64,000 nucleotides of DNA from Deltaproteobacteria bacterium (GCA_019307815.1 JAFDIV010000027.1:34992-98991), one strand, 5' to 3'; numbered from the stretch's first letter, positions 44,335 to 54,483 are shown. Notes: generated by a model from the sequence alone, not told the origin. Numbers and translations: made by a program.

Positions 44335-45747
44335 GCCTACGACCCTCTGGGTTTGGCCCAGCACCTTCCTTATCATTCTGTCTAAATCTTCTATCTGATA
44401 AGGCTTGCCCACAAATCCTGCAATTCCCATCTTAGTAATATCTTCTTCTTGGTCAATCTGAGAATAGCCGCTTGCAATGATAACTTGTGTTTCAGGCCTG
44501 ATCTTATTCAGCTCTTTCATGCATATCTTCCCGCCCATCCCTGGCATGCCCAAATCCAGAATCACAAGATCTATATCTTGAGCCTGTTCCTGAAAGATCT
44601 CCACTGCTTCTTCACCACTCATGGCAGTAATAACGGCATAGCCAAGATGCTCAAGCAGTTTGCAGACCTCAATAACCTCCTGATTTATCTGAAGTGGTTT
44701 TAGCTCGCTCTTCACCCGCCTCGGATAGACCAATAGGCGTTTTGTGAGTTCAGATCCTCGCTTTACTATATTCTCTATTGCCGCGAGTTTTTCGTAATCC
44801 GGATCAGGAGGGGGCTTCTCCATTAAAAGCACTTGAGTAAAACCTGAGACGCCCTGAAGCAGGTTGTTGAAATCATGGGCAATTCCACCTGCCAAGGTAC
44901 CCACTGCCTCCATCTTCTGTGCGTGACGCAACATGGCCTCAAGACGCCTCTGTTCCGTTACATCGACCACAATAGAAAGGATCATGTCCGTATTCTGTAG
45001 TCTCACTACACGCGAAAAGGCCAAGGTATTCAAAATTGCACCGCTCTTCGTTCTAAATGCCATTTCGATTCCTTCAATCTTGCCTGACTCCCTTAGGGTT
45101 TCAATGAATCGTTTTCTTTCTGCCTCGGAGTAAAATCCTAGCTCAGTGGCGGTCCTATTGATCACTTCTTCTCTTGAAAACCCTGACAATTCGCAAAATT
45201 TCCTGTTTACCTCTTTAAGCAAACCCGTGTGCATCTCACTAAGGGCAATAGGCTGAGGGGAAAGCTCAAAAATGGTTTGAAATTTGGACTGACTCTCCCG
45301 CAGGGCGGCTTCTATCTTCTTTCTCTCATCAATATTCCGTAGTATACCTTGTATACCTATTGGATTTCCTTCAGAATCATATATAAAATTTACCTTTAGT
45401 TCGCCCCAGAAGGTTGAGCCATCCTTGCGCACATACTCATACTCCATCAGCGGTAGGTCCAAGTCCTTATTCTTTCTCGCCAGTGCTGAATATTTCTGAA
45501 AATCTCTCATGGCCCTTGCCATTGATTCAGGGGTCATGTAACTCTTCCCTTGAAGACGACAAATCTCCTCCACAGTGTAGCCAAACATAGATGTCACTGA
45601 TGGGCTCACGTAGGTAATCCGGAAGTTCATATCCTCTGTGAATATGACATCCCTCGAATGCTCTTCTACCAGCCTGTATCTTTCTTCTAGCCTTTCCAGT
45701 TCCCTTCCAATTCCCTCATATCTATCAAGGCACTCTTCCACGGTCAT
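44317..45747 (-). CDS. PAS-PAS-HisKA-receiver protein lacking the kinase ATPase domain
   Basis: 476 residues: PAS 1 (~25-145), PAS 2 (~155-270), HisKA with His in [11 protein letters not shown] (~300), then directly the second part of a receiver (ILDLGMPGMGG) ending at the C-terminus. The ATPase domain and the first receiver strand with its acidic pair are missing, and the join falls at KLLEHLGYAV, where both parents would have KLLE. It looks like an in-frame internal deletion of a hybrid kinase. Without ATP binding it cannot autophosphorylate; it might still sense and dimerise. Confidence 0.85.
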   Translation of the reverse strand: MTVEECLDRYEGIGRELERLEERYRLVEEHSRDVIFTEDMNFRITYVSPSVTSMFGYTVEEICRLQGKSYMTPESMARAMRDFQKYSALARKNKDLDLPLMEYEYVRKDGSTFWGELKVNFIYDSEGNPIGIQGILRNIDERKKIEAALRESQSKFQTIFELSPQPIALSEMHTGLLKEVNRKFCELSGFSREEVINRTATELGFYSEAERKRFIETLRESGKIEGIEMAFRTKSGAILNTLAFSRVVRLQNTDMILSIVVDVTEQRRLEAMLRHAQKMEAVGTLAGGIAHDFNNLLQGVSGFTQVLLMEKPPPDPDYEKLAAIENIVKRGSELTKRLLVYPRRVKSELKPLQINQEVIEVCKLLEHLGYAVITAMSGEEAVEIFQEQAQDIDLVILDLGMPGMGGKICMKELNKIRPETQVIIASGYSQIDQEEDITKMGIAGFVGKPYQIEDLDRMIRKVLGQTQRVVGSGASC

Positions 45748-45802
45748 AACCCTTTCTCCAACTAATTAGATATGGTCAGCTTTTCCGGGCCAACCCGAGG
45801 CC

Positions 45803-45822
45803 TGTGCCAAAAAAATGGCACA
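45803..45822. repeat. Inverted repeat upstream of the kinase remnant
   Basis: Perfect arms TGTGCCA and TGGCACA around six A residues, 55 nt before the start at 45747. It could be an operator or a weak hairpin; no U-tract. Confidence 0.45.
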
Positions 45823-45968
45823 ACTGTTAATATTAAGGCATCTCCAGGGTAAACCCCTACGTTTCCCAACTTCTCACTGCTGTTTAGACACATCTCTGCA
45901 ACCATTATGCCAGCTTGTATTGGATTATCTAGGGAATATATGTATGAAAGGGGGCTTACACGCCCTGA

Positions 45969-46826
45969 CTATTGGGCCAGGATTTTGATGATCTCTGGGA
46001 AGATGTATTCTGCCACGTCTGCCCTTCTACCACCATGGGTAAGAACCACGTATCTACCACTGCAAAGTTGTTCGGAGCATGCCTTTATCTCTTTGACCAA
46101 TCGGGGGTAAAATTCTGGTGTCAGGCCCAGATCCCCATAATCCAGTTGACAGGTATCATGGCCCAGGTTGTGAAGAATAAGGTGTGGCTTGAATCCCATT
46201 GCTCTTGGTATGAATTCTTCCTGTACGACCTGGAGGTAGGATTCGTCTGTATGAGGATAGGCAGTATTAACACACACCTTGGTCCCGCTCCCTTCAATGA
46301 TATCCTGATGGCAAAAACAAACATGTAGTACATGGTCCTCATCTCTAAAAATATCCCGGGTACCGTTTCCGTGATGTCGGTCAGTATCCAGAATGGCCAT
46401 TTTCAAAGGCCCAAAGCGCTCCCTTGCATGGTAAAAAGCAGGCCCTGCACAAGAGGCATAGGTCCCACCCCAGGCCGAATCCCTCTCTGCGTGATGTCCT
46501 GCTGCCACCGTAAAGACCAAGGCATTGTCCATATCGCCAGAGAGGATCCTGTCTATCGCTTCAACACATCCCCCCACCGAATACAACGCCCCATCGCGAT
46601 ACCATGCCCGTTTCAAGTCCTCCAGAAAGCGCCTCGTATGGACCTTTAAAAGCAAGGCCTCAGGCACCTTTTCCGGACAAAACAGGGTCACCTGGGGGAG
46701 CTTGAGGACCTTTTCCATGACCTTTGGGAAATTTCGGAACTTGTTGCCAATAATAAGCCATTCCCTTCCACTGAACATTTCATGAAAAAACACACCCGTA
46801 CGCATCATTTCTATCCCCGTTTCCAT
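45969..46826 (-). CDS. Histone-deacetylase-family (class II-like) hydrolase
   Basis: 285 residues with AAGHHAERDSAWGG, LDTDRHHGNGT (zinc ligands D149 and H151) and GHDTCQLDYG (D224), all matching arginase-like HDAC/acetoin-utilisation/acetylpolyamine deacetylases. The C-terminal GGY motif that supplies the transition-state Tyr reads GGRR (R267, R268) here. Zinc binding seems intact but the mechanism may differ. The substrate is unknown; polyamine or lysine deacetylation are the family options. Confidence 0.85.
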   Translation of the reverse strand: METGIEMMRTGVFFHEMFSGREWLIIGNKFRNFPKVMEKVLKLPQVTLFCPEKVPEALLLKVHTRRFLEDLKRAWYRDGALYSVGGCVEAIDRILSGDMDNALVFTVAAGHHAERDSAWGGTYASCAGPAFYHARERFGPLKMAILDTDRHHGNGTRDIFRDEDHVLHVCFCHQDIIEGSGTKVCVNTAYPHTDESYLQVVQEEFIPRAMGFKPHLILHNLGHDTCQLDYGDLGLTPEFYPRLVKEIKACSEQLCSGRYVVLTHGGRRADVAEYIFPEIIKILAQ

Positions 46827-46889
46827 TCACCCAACAACCAGGGCCCTTATGCTCAACAGCACTAATAAGGAAAATCTGGGGCATACGAA

Positions 46890-47378
46890 TCAATATTCGT
46901 GCGGAATTCCTTTTATATGTAATAGAAGGTGATCCCTGTCTTCCAGGTCTTCAATCCAGCCATAGTTGGCGTCACCTTTTGAATCCAGGTCCCTTATGTA
47001 TGGCTTGATATCCAACAAGGGCGTCCCATCAAATACATCAAGGCCTGATGTATAAATAACATTTTCCTCGATCTTCTTTAACCTCACAATGCTCAGCCCA
47101 ATGGGATTGGGTCGAAGTGGCGAGCGGCTGGCAAAAACACCCACTTCCACGCCCCCTGCCCAGGATGGCCTGACATGTATTTCAGGGCCACGTGTCAGGG
47201 AGTGGATGTAATAGATCACATAAATATAGCGGAATCTCTCCAGCTTCCATAATCCTGCCTGATAAGCGGGATCAAGCACAATCCGGAAATCTCCTTTATC
47301 CTCCTCCACAGGCTGATAAGGTGCGGTATCCATGTAGGGAGTATGAATAGTTCCGATAGGTGTAAATGATATCCTCAT
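46890..47378 (-). CDS. trmO: tRNA (N6-threonylcarbamoyladenosine37-N6)-methyltransferase TrmO
   Basis: 162 residues with the YaeB/TrmO patterns PIGTIHTPY, RPSWAGGVEVGVFASRSPLRPNPIG and DGTPLLDIKPYI. It uses SAM to methylate t6A37 in some tRNAs. Starts on ATG 47378, divergent from the haem cytochrome pair; upstream of the HDAC-like gene by 63 nt. Confidence 0.93.
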   Translation of the reverse strand: MRISFTPIGTIHTPYMDTAPYQPVEEDKGDFRIVLDPAYQAGLWKLERFRYIYVIYYIHSLTRGPEIHVRPSWAGGVEVGVFASRSPLRPNPIGLSIVRLKKIEENVIYTSGLDVFDGTPLLDIKPYIRDLDSKGDANYGWIEDLEDRDHLLLHIKGIPHEY

Positions 47379-47592
47379 ATCAGCATCCTTCTGTCTTAAA
47401 ATTGATTACTGTCTTGTTTTGATCCTGAAACATAGAATATACGGGATATAGTTTCTCTTAACATCCCTGTTCAAAACTTACAAAGACTTTGCATTTTCTC
47501 CTGGATTTTTCTAGGGTGATCTGTTAGTTAAGATTTAATTGAGTGGATAAGGACAAGCCTGAGGACCACTTTTACCAACGAAAGGTCCATTA

Positions 47593-48144
47593 ATGCGCAG
47601 ATACATCAAGGCGATTATCCTCGTGGGCATTGGTGTGGTCATTGCCTTTCCACTCTTTAGCGTCTTTTACTACACCATGGTACGAACCTCAACCCCTCAG
47701 TTCTGCGCATCCTGCCACGAAATCCAATTTGCCTACAATACCTGGAAAACCTCAACCCATGTGAATAACCCACAAGGCTTTGTTGCCGACTGTATGGACT
47801 GTCATCTCCCAGCACCCCACGACACCTTCAATTTCTTTTACTCAAAGACTGCACACGGAATCAAAGATATCGTCATTCATTTCATGGGCGGGGAATATGA
47901 CCACCAAAAGGCCCGAGATAATGCCTATGCCTCTTTCAAAAACGAACAATGTCAAAAATGCCATCGTAACATCCTCTACATTCCAGATAAAAGAGGGGCC
48001 ATGCTGGCCCACCGCGATGTACTCTATGCCCGGCCAAGCTATGAAAAACGATGTGTGGATTGCCACAAAAATCTAGTACACAATGCCAGCGCCTTATACC
48101 AATATAAACAATTCAGGTCCACATATAGAGGATTAGGCCTTTAA
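47593..48144 (+). CDS. NapC/NirT/NrfH-family tetraheme cytochrome c
   Basis: 183 residues with one N-terminal membrane anchor (~6-28) and four CxxCH heme sites at C38-H42, C67-H71, C120-H124 and C154-H158. NrfH-type proteins take electrons from menaquinol and pass them to a periplasmic multiheme reductase. The next gene, 19 nt away, is an octaheme HAO-family protein, so this is a HaoC-like partner rather than NrfH of a pentaheme NrfA. Confidence 0.9.
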   Translation: MRRYIKAIILVGIGVVIAFPLFSVFYYTMVRTSTPQFCASCHEIQFAYNTWKTSTHVNNPQGFVADCMDCHLPAPHDTFNFFYSKTAHGIKDIVIHFMGGEYDHQKARDNAYASFKNEQCQKCHRNILYIPDKRGAMLAHRDVLYARPSYEKRCVDCHKNLVHNASALYQYKQFRSTYRGLGL

Positions 48145-48163
48145 AAGGGAAAGGGGGTAAGCA

Positions 48164-49567
48164 ATGAAACGGATCTTTTTGGTCTCCCTGCTAATCGGGG
48201 GCCTGGCAGGACTAGTGGGAGTGCTTTCCCTGGCCGCCAATGCCAAGACGGCCCCGAATCAGGCAAAGCAGAAGGAATTTCGCATAGAGCGAAGCATCCC
48301 TAAGGAGGGCATCGCCTGCATTGAGTGCCATAAGAAGGAAAGCCCGGGGATCTTTGCTGACTGGGCGCACAGTCGACACGCCTCTGCCAATATCACCTGT
48401 ATTGATTGCCATAAGGCAGAGGAATTTGATCCTGATGTGAGCAAAGACCACTACAGACAATATGAAAGGGCTAACCAAAAATACGGCACTAAGGAATATA
48501 AGGTGCCGATTTCTGCCGTAGTTACCCCTAAAGACTGTTCCCGATGCCACCCTGATGAAGCAAAACAGTATGCCCTTAGTAAGCACGCCAATACATTAGA
48601 AATTATTTGGAAGGTAGACCCGTGGCTTAACAAGGGGATGAATAGTGATAATGAAAGGATTACTGGTTGCTTTCACTGCCATGGGACCATCATAAAACTG
48701 AAAGATGGCAAATTGACGCCCGATACATGGCCAAGTGTGGGGGTAGGGAGAATTAATCCAGATGGCAGTAAGGGTTCCTGCAGCGCATGCCACACTCGAC
48801 ATAGATTTTCAGTGGCGGAAGCCCGCAAACCTGAGGCATGTGGTCAGTGCCATTTGGGGCCGGATCACCCACAGATAGAAATCTATATGGAATCCAAGCA
48901 TGGTGATCTGTATACGGCTTGGGGTGACGATTATAATTGGAACGCAGCCCCTGGCACCTGGACACCAGGAGTGGACTACAGAGGCCCTACATGCGCCTCT
49001 TGTCATATGTCAGGGGCAGGCCCTGTGCTCACCACACATGATGTTACGGAAAGGCTTTCGTGGGAACTGCAGGCTCCATTGACCGTACGGCCTGAAAATT
49101 TTAAACCCTTTCCGGCCAAGACCAACTGGAAGGTGGAAAGGGAAAAAATGCAGGCCATATGCATGCAATGTCACAGTAGGCTCTGGGTAGAAAACCACTA
49201 TATCCAATTGGATAAGACTGTGGAGGAATATAACGAAAATTATTTCAAACCCGCCAAGAAAATCCTTGGCCAATTATACGCAAAAGGCCTAATGGACAAA
49301 TCCAAATTTTTTGACGAAGACCCTGAACTGAACTTTTACGAGCTATGGCACCATGAAGGCAGAAGAAAAAGAATGGGCGTTGCCATGGCAGGTCCGGACT
49401 ATGCCTGGTGGCATGGCGCTTACGATATGAAACCCAAGTTCAATGCATTGATGAAAGAGGCCCTTGAAAGCCTAAAGACCGGCAAACCAGTACACAAACA
49501 TATCTATTACCCTAATGCTATTGGAAATACCACCAAGCCACCGGAGGTATTACCCAAGCCTAAGTAG
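48164..49567 (+). CDS. Octaheme c-type cytochrome, HAO family (epsilon-Hao-like)
   Basis: 467 residues with a signal peptide (~1-27) and eight CxxCH sites at C52, C79, C125, C169, C206, C226, C277 and C333 (first Cys of each). HAO-family markers are present: CGQCHLGPDHPQIEIYMESKHG, CHTRHRFS and a C-terminal DYAWWHG. NrfA has five hemes and a CxxCK site, not seen here. Proteins with NapC partners in anaerobes are thought to reduce nitrite or hydroxylamine; whether the Tyr that links P460 heme is present cannot be settled by eye. Exported to the periplasm. Strong GGGGG Shine-Dalgarno. Confidence 0.88.
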   Translation: MKRIFLVSLLIGGLAGLVGVLSLAANAKTAPNQAKQKEFRIERSIPKEGIACIECHKKESPGIFADWAHSRHASANITCIDCHKAEEFDPDVSKDHYRQYERANQKYGTKEYKVPISAVVTPKDCSRCHPDEAKQYALSKHANTLEIIWKVDPWLNKGMNSDNERITGCFHCHGTIIKLKDGKLTPDTWPSVGVGRINPDGSKGSCSACHTRHRFSVAEARKPEACGQCHLGPDHPQIEIYMESKHGDLYTAWGDDYNWNAAPGTWTPGVDYRGPTCASCHMSGAGPVLTTHDVTERLSWELQAPLTVRPENFKPFPAKTNWKVEREKMQAICMQCHSRLWVENHYIQLDKTVEEYNENYFKPAKKILGQLYAKGLMDKSKFFDEDPELNFYELWHHEGRRKRMGVAMAGPDYAWWHGAYDMKPKFNALMKEALESLKTGKPVHKHIYYPNAIGNTTKPPEVLPKPK

Positions 49568-49582
49568 CTATCTACCCCTTTT

Positions 49583-49627
49583 GAAACTCCCTGCTTCCTC
49601 GTATGGAAAGCAGGGAGTTTCTTTTAT
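49583..49627 (+). terminator. Rho-independent terminator after the octaheme gene
   Basis: 16-bp stem with one bulged A (arms begin GAAACTCCCTGC and end GCAGGGAGTTTC), 6-nt loop TCGTAT, then TTTTAT. Confidence 0.9.
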
Positions 49628-49644
49628 AACAAGTGGGAAATGAC

Positions 49645-50598
49645 CTAACAGGGAAACATGGACAACTGTCCTGCTACCTTTGGTGTCTCTTGGAAACTGG
49701 GTAACCCGGTTGTACATATCTGGGCCGGTATATCTGGGTTTTTGCAGGCGCAAACAAGGCAAGTAATCCCATAGCGCTCTCCAATGCTTCCAAAACGGTT
49801 ATATCCCTTGTTTCTCAAGAAAACGGGCACTAACTTACTCCTGGTAGAAGTTCCTACCTGCCTCCATGGTTGTGTTTCAAAGCAGCTTTCAAGCAATTTC
49901 AATGTGGTATCTGGCAGTTCCATGCTTAGTTGCTCAATAATCGCAGGACGAAAATGCAGATAGCTCAAAATAACCCTCTTAACACCCCTTTTAGCCAATT
50001 CCAAAAACAACGCCTCTATGCCTTCCTCACTATCAGTGTAAAAGGGCACGATGGGATCAATCCTTACGTGGACATCTACCCCAGCGGCCTCTAGTCTTTC
50101 AATATTATTGAGCCGCTCCCAGGAAGTGGCAGCGCCCGGCTCAAACACCTGTTGATACTTATCTGAAATGGATACCAATCCAATCCCTGCCCTAACCAAT
50201 GAAGGATATGTAGAAAAAAGCTCAATGAATCTATCCGGTATCCAGCCCTTCGTGAGAAAGGATATGGGGATCCCCCGTTCCAACAACAGGGTCATGGCCT
50301 GGTAAGAAACAGCCAGGATCTCTGGGTGTCTTTGGAAGGAATCAGAAGCGGTATTAAAGGCAACCTGCCGAATGGGCATACGCCTCCGGGGATTATTCAA
50401 CTCCTGCGCAAGCTTTTCAGGTAAATTGGAGTAAAGATATACTTCCTCCCTTGGCGCTCCTGGGTAACCCCGCGCATAACAATACACGCACTCGAATTCA
50501 CATCCTCTTGTGACATTCAGGGTATGGATATTGGAAAGGCAACCGAATCGGGCCTTAACCAGTATCCGGCCTTTTCTTTGGATAGGAGTTAGTCTCAT
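49645..50598 (-). CDS. Radical SAM protein, SplB/Rv2578c-like
   Basis: About 317 residues. The [4Fe-4S]/SAM motif is CEFECVYC (CxxxCxxC), followed by YARGYPGAP and a TIM-barrel pattern (FLTKGWIPDR, VHVRIDPIVPF). It belongs with the spore-photoproduct-lyase-like radical SAM proteins of unknown function. ATG 50598 with AGGTGAAA is chosen over a GTG two codons earlier. It stands alone and is convergent with the octaheme gene. Confidence 0.85.
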   Translation of the reverse strand: MRLTPIQRKGRILVKARFGCLSNIHTLNVTRGCEFECVYCYARGYPGAPREEVYLYSNLPEKLAQELNNPRRRMPIRQVAFNTASDSFQRHPEILAVSYQAMTLLLERGIPISFLTKGWIPDRFIELFSTYPSLVRAGIGLVSISDKYQQVFEPGAATSWERLNNIERLEAAGVDVHVRIDPIVPFYTDSEEGIEALFLELAKRGVKRVILSYLHFRPAIIEQLSMELPDTTLKLLESCFETQPWRQVGTSTRSKLVPVFLRNKGYNRFGSIGERYGITCLVCACKNPDIPAQICTTGLPSFQETPKVAGQLSMFPC

Positions 50599-50866
50599 TT
50601 TCACCTAGATTCCTTATATTTGATGGCACACCTGTCTCAGGGCTATGAAGTCTGAGTTGCGATTTTTGTTTTCTTAGGCTATAAATAATTATTTTTGCCT
50701 CTTGGGTGCCTCTTTTGTAGGACTAGAAACTCTTTGGTGATTTTCTATTACTACATTCCGGGGCACTTTTGTTTAGGAAACTGGTTTATTAAGTGTGTCT
50801 TCCCAATACAATCAGTACACAAATATCATATACGGAAAAACGTTTTGCCTAAAAGGGGAATATGCC

Positions 50867-52183
50867 ATGGTGGAAAATGTTATCATTATGGGTGCAGCCG
50901 GACGCGACTTTCACAACTTTAATATCTATTTCAGAGACAACAAGAGATATAACGTGGTGGCCTTCACCGCCACCCAGATTCCCGATATTGAAGGACGACG
51001 GTATCCCCCTGAGTTGGCAGGGGAATTATACCCAGATGGAATACCGATCTATTCTGACGAAAAACTGTTTGATCTAATCAAGGATAACAAGGTGGATCTG
51101 GTATCCTTTTCATACAGCGACGTGCCCCACCTAGAGGTGATGCATAAGGCTTCAATTGTTACTGCCGCAGGGGCAGATTTCATCATCATTGGCGCACCCT
51201 ACACAATGCTCAAGTCTAAGAAAAAGGTAATCTCTGTCTGCGCAGTCCGAACAGGTTGCGGTAAATCCCAAACAAGCCGCAGGGTTGTTCAGATACTACA
51301 GGACTTGGGAAAAAAAGTCGTGGTAGTCCGCCACCCAATGCCCTATGGCGACCTCACCAAACAGGTTGTACAGCGATTTTCCACTTTCGATGATCTCGAA
51401 AAATATAACTGCACAGTAGAAGAAAGAGAAGAATACGAGCCAATGCTCCGTATGGGTGCAGTGGTATATGCTGGGGTGGACTATGAAAAAATTCTTCGAC
51501 AGGCAGAAGAGGAAGCTGATGTCATTATATGGGATGGCGGAAACAATGACACCCCGTTTTTTGCACCCGATATACATATTGTGGTTTTTGACCCCCATCG
51601 CCCAGGCCATGAGACTTCCTATCATCCTGGCGAAACCAATTTGATAATGGCTGACCTGGCAATTATAAATAAGGTGGACAGCGCTGATCCCAAAAACATT
51701 GAAAAAGTCCGCAGCACTATTGAGGCAAATAATCCCAAGGCTGTGATTATACAAGCAGAATCAGAGATAACAGCCGAAGACCCTGGCCAAATTAAAGGTA
51801 AAAGGGTATTGGTGGTTGAAGACGGCCCAACCCTTACGCATGGTGAGATGGACTATGGCGCAGGGGTTATTGCCGCTAAACGTTTTGGGGCTGATCAACT
51901 GGTTGACCCTAGGCCCTATCTTGTGGGAACCCTTAAGCAAGTCTTTCAACGTTATCCCCCCATTGGAGCCCTGTTGCCAGCAATGGGCTACACGCCCCGA
52001 CAGGTATCCGACCTGGAGGCTACTATAAACAGGACAGAATGTGATCTTGTACTAGTGGCCACTCCAATTGATCTTACAAAGATGATATCCATCAATAAAC
52101 CGGTACTTGCCATCCGTTATGAATACAAAGACCACGGGAGGCCAACGCTGAAGGAGATTATAATAGAAAAGCTCCAGAACTAG
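50867..52183 (+). CDS. GTPase of the cyclic 2,3-diphosphoglycerate synthase family
   Basis: 438 residues. N-terminal Rossmann-like part (MVENVIIMGAAGRDFHNFN), P-loop RTGCGKSQTSR, WDGGNNDTPF and NKVD base motif match cDPG synthase and bacterial relatives called simply GTPases. In thermophilic methanogens it makes cyclic 2,3-diphosphoglycerate, a compatible solute; in bacteria the role is not firmly known. ATG 50867 follows AAGGGGA. It is the first of three genes with carbamate kinase and ornithine aminotransferase. Confidence 0.8.
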   Translation: MVENVIIMGAAGRDFHNFNIYFRDNKRYNVVAFTATQIPDIEGRRYPPELAGELYPDGIPIYSDEKLFDLIKDNKVDLVSFSYSDVPHLEVMHKASIVTAAGADFIIIGAPYTMLKSKKKVISVCAVRTGCGKSQTSRRVVQILQDLGKKVVVVRHPMPYGDLTKQVVQRFSTFDDLEKYNCTVEEREEYEPMLRMGAVVYAGVDYEKILRQAEEEADVIIWDGGNNDTPFFAPDIHIVVFDPHRPGHETSYHPGETNLIMADLAIINKVDSADPKNIEKVRSTIEANNPKAVIIQAESEITAEDPGQIKGKRVLVVEDGPTLTHGEMDYGAGVIAAKRFGADQLVDPRPYLVGTLKQVFQRYPPIGALLPAMGYTPRQVSDLEATINRTECDLVLVATPIDLTKMISINKPVLAIRYEYKDHGRPTLKEIIIEKLQN

Positions 52184-52222
52184 CAGCCTTTTTCGTTCTC
52201 GAAACCAGGAGCGAACAAAAAT

Positions 52223-53167
52223 ATGAGCACAATAAAGCGCAGGAAGTCGGTACTTTTGGTAGCATTAGGGGGCAATGCCCTTATCCGCAAGGGGCAAGAA
52301 GGGACCATAGAGCAGCAGTTTGAAAATTTGAAGCTTCCTATCCAGCAAATTGCCAGGCTTTCTCAAGACTATAGCATCATTATCACGCACGGCAATGCAC
52401 CACAGGTAGGTAACCTCCTCCTTCAGCAGGAATGTTGTGATACTGTTCCGCGGCTTCCATTGGAAATCCTGGTTGCACAGACCGAAGGCCACATTGGTTA
52501 TATGATTGAATCCACACTGGACCAAGAGCTGATGGCATTAGGCATTGATTTCAGGCCGCTGGTCACTTTAATTACTTATGTAGTTGTTGACAAAGACGAC
52601 CCAGCCTTTGATAATCCTACCAAACCCATCGGTCCCACCTACACTGCAGAGGAGGCCGCTAAACTTAATTACCCTACCATAAAAACGGCAAAAGGGTATA
52701 GACGGGTAGTTGCCTCTCCCATGCCCGTTACAATTATCGAAAAACGAGAGATTAAGAAATTAATTGAAATGGACTTCATAGTCATATGTTGCGGAGGCGG
52801 TGGCATTCCGGTGATACGGGAAGGAAGGGCCTTTAGCGGGGTAGATGCGGTTGTAGACAAGGATTTTGCAAGTGCTACCTTGGCAAAAGAGGTGGGGGTT
52901 GATATTTTTGTCATAGCCACGGACGTTGAAGGCGCCATGTTAAACTTTGGCACTGAAAAACAAACGCTACTCAGGAAGCTTACATTAAAAGAAGCGGTTG
53001 CCTATGCAAAAGGGGGCCATTTCGGCACGGGTTCCATGTTGCCCAAGGTTGAGGCGGCCGTCCAGTTCATTAAACAAGGAGGAAAGCGGGCCATAATTAC
53101 ATCAATTGAGAACATAGAAATGGCAGTAAAAGGAAAGGTTGGTACGGAATTCATTAAAGATGCATAA
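52223..53167 (+). CDS. arcC: Carbamate kinase
   Basis: 314 residues with [27 protein letters not shown] and [12 protein letters not shown], the amino-acid-kinase and ArcC signatures. It converts carbamoyl phosphate and ADP to carbamate and ATP or the reverse. No arcA or arcB is present nearby, so a classical arginine deiminase route is not shown; 14 nt to the next gene implies one operon. Confidence 0.95.
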   Translation: MSTIKRRKSVLLVALGGNALIRKGQEGTIEQQFENLKLPIQQIARLSQDYSIIITHGNAPQVGNLLLQQECCDTVPRLPLEILVAQTEGHIGYMIESTLDQELMALGIDFRPLVTLITYVVVDKDDPAFDNPTKPIGPTYTAEEAAKLNYPTIKTAKGYRRVVASPMPVTIIEKREIKKLIEMDFIVICCGGGGIPVIREGRAFSGVDAVVDKDFASATLAKEVGVDIFVIATDVEGAMLNFGTEKQTLLRKLTLKEAVAYAKGGHFGTGSMLPKVEAAVQFIKQGGKRAIITSIENIEMAVKGKVGTEFIKDA

Positions 53168-53181
53168 AAGGAGTCATTACC

Positions 53182-54384
53182 ATGCAAACGAGCGAGTTTA
53201 TAGACCTGGAAAATCAGTTTGGAGCGCACAACTATAAACCCCTGGACGTTGTTTTATCACATGGCAAGGGGGTATGGGTATGGGATGTTGAAGGCAAAAA
53301 ATATCTGGACTGCCTCTCGGCCTACTCAGCCGTAAACCAGGGGCACTGTCATCCCAAGATACTTGAAGCCATGATCGAGCAGGCAAAGAAACTGACCCTC
53401 ACTTCCCGGGCATTCCGAAATGATCAACTGGGACTTTTCTACAAAGATCTCTGTGAACTCACACGCTCACATAAGGTCTTGCCCATGAACAGCGGTGCTG
53501 AGGCCGTGGAAACGGCCATAAAGGTGGTGCGGAAATGGGGATATAAGGTCAAAGGCGTCCCACAGGATAAGGCAGAAATCATAGTGTGCGAAAATAATTT
53601 CCATGGCCGCACCATCACTATTGTGGGATTCAGCACAGATGAAAATTCTAGGGCCGGGTTCGGGCCCTTTACACCTGGTTTCAAGATCATCCCCTTTGGG
53701 GATGCCAATGCATTGGAGGCTGCTATCACTCCTAACACAGTGGGGTTTTTGGTGGAGCCGATCCAAGGGGAAGCAGGGGTAATTATTCCTCCTCCAGGCT
53801 ACCTCAAAGAGGTTAGAAGCATCTGTGATAGGCACAATGTGGTGCTTATCCTTGACGAGATCCAGACCGGTCTAGGCCGTACAGGAAAACTCTTGGCAGA
53901 AGAACATGATGGTATTGAAGCGGACTTGACGCTTGTTGGAAAGGCCCTTTCTGGAGGGTTCTATCCCATTTCCGCTGTCCTGTCCAACACGGAAGTAATG
54001 GCAGTGCTCCAGCCTGGGGAACATGGGAGCACCTTCGGGGGCAATCCCTTAGCCTGTGCAGTAGCACGCACCGCCTTAAAGGTTCTTATTGAAGAAGGAA
54101 TGATTGAAAATGCTAGAGAGATAGGGGCCTATTTTTTGGAGGGATTGAAACAGGTCAAGAATCCACTTATAAAAGAAGTTCGTGGGAAAGGGTTGCTTAT
54201 CGCCGTGGAACTATACCCCGAGGCTGGCGGGGCCCGCAGTTATTGTGAACAACTCAAGGAAAAGGGGCTGCTTTGCAAGGAAACTCATGATAATATTATT
54301 CGATTCGCCCCCCCGCTGGTTATTACCAAAGATGTGGTGGATTGGGCACTGGAAAGGATTGGCTCTGTATTAGGCCGTGAATAA
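53182..54384 (+). CDS. rocD: Ornithine aminotransferase
   Basis: 400 residues, class III PLP enzyme; [32 protein letters not shown] and the PLP lysine in [13 protein letters not shown] match ornithine-oxo-acid aminotransferase. It converts ornithine to glutamate semialdehyde (proline/glutamate route). Good AAGGAG box. It ends the three-gene group; a palindromic repeat follows. Confidence 0.92.
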   Translation: MQTSEFIDLENQFGAHNYKPLDVVLSHGKGVWVWDVEGKKYLDCLSAYSAVNQGHCHPKILEAMIEQAKKLTLTSRAFRNDQLGLFYKDLCELTRSHKVLPMNSGAEAVETAIKVVRKWGYKVKGVPQDKAEIIVCENNFHGRTITIVGFSTDENSRAGFGPFTPGFKIIPFGDANALEAAITPNTVGFLVEPIQGEAGVIIPPPGYLKEVRSICDRHNVVLILDEIQTGLGRTGKLLAEEHDGIEADLTLVGKALSGGFYPISAVLSNTEVMAVLQPGEHGSTFGGNPLACAVARTALKVLIEEGMIENAREIGAYFLEGLKQVKNPLIKEVRGKGLLIAVELYPEAGGARSYCEQLKEKGLLCKETHDNIIRFAPPLVITKDVVDWALERIGSVLGRE

Positions 54385-54483
54385 AAGGGCTCTGGCCTGT
54401 CTATCCAAAACTGCTTTAAATTAATACCAAAATAGGGTATAGTGAGTGCCTATCCACAAATTGGCATTCCCGGATGGGCGTAT

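Noticed and set aside
45803..45822. Sigma-54 promoter (TGGCAC motif) before the kinase remnant
   Set aside because: The -12 GC element is missing at the right spacing on both strands.
48164..49567. Pentaheme nitrite reductase NrfA
   Set aside because: Eight CxxCH motifs and HAO-type signatures; no CxxCK site.
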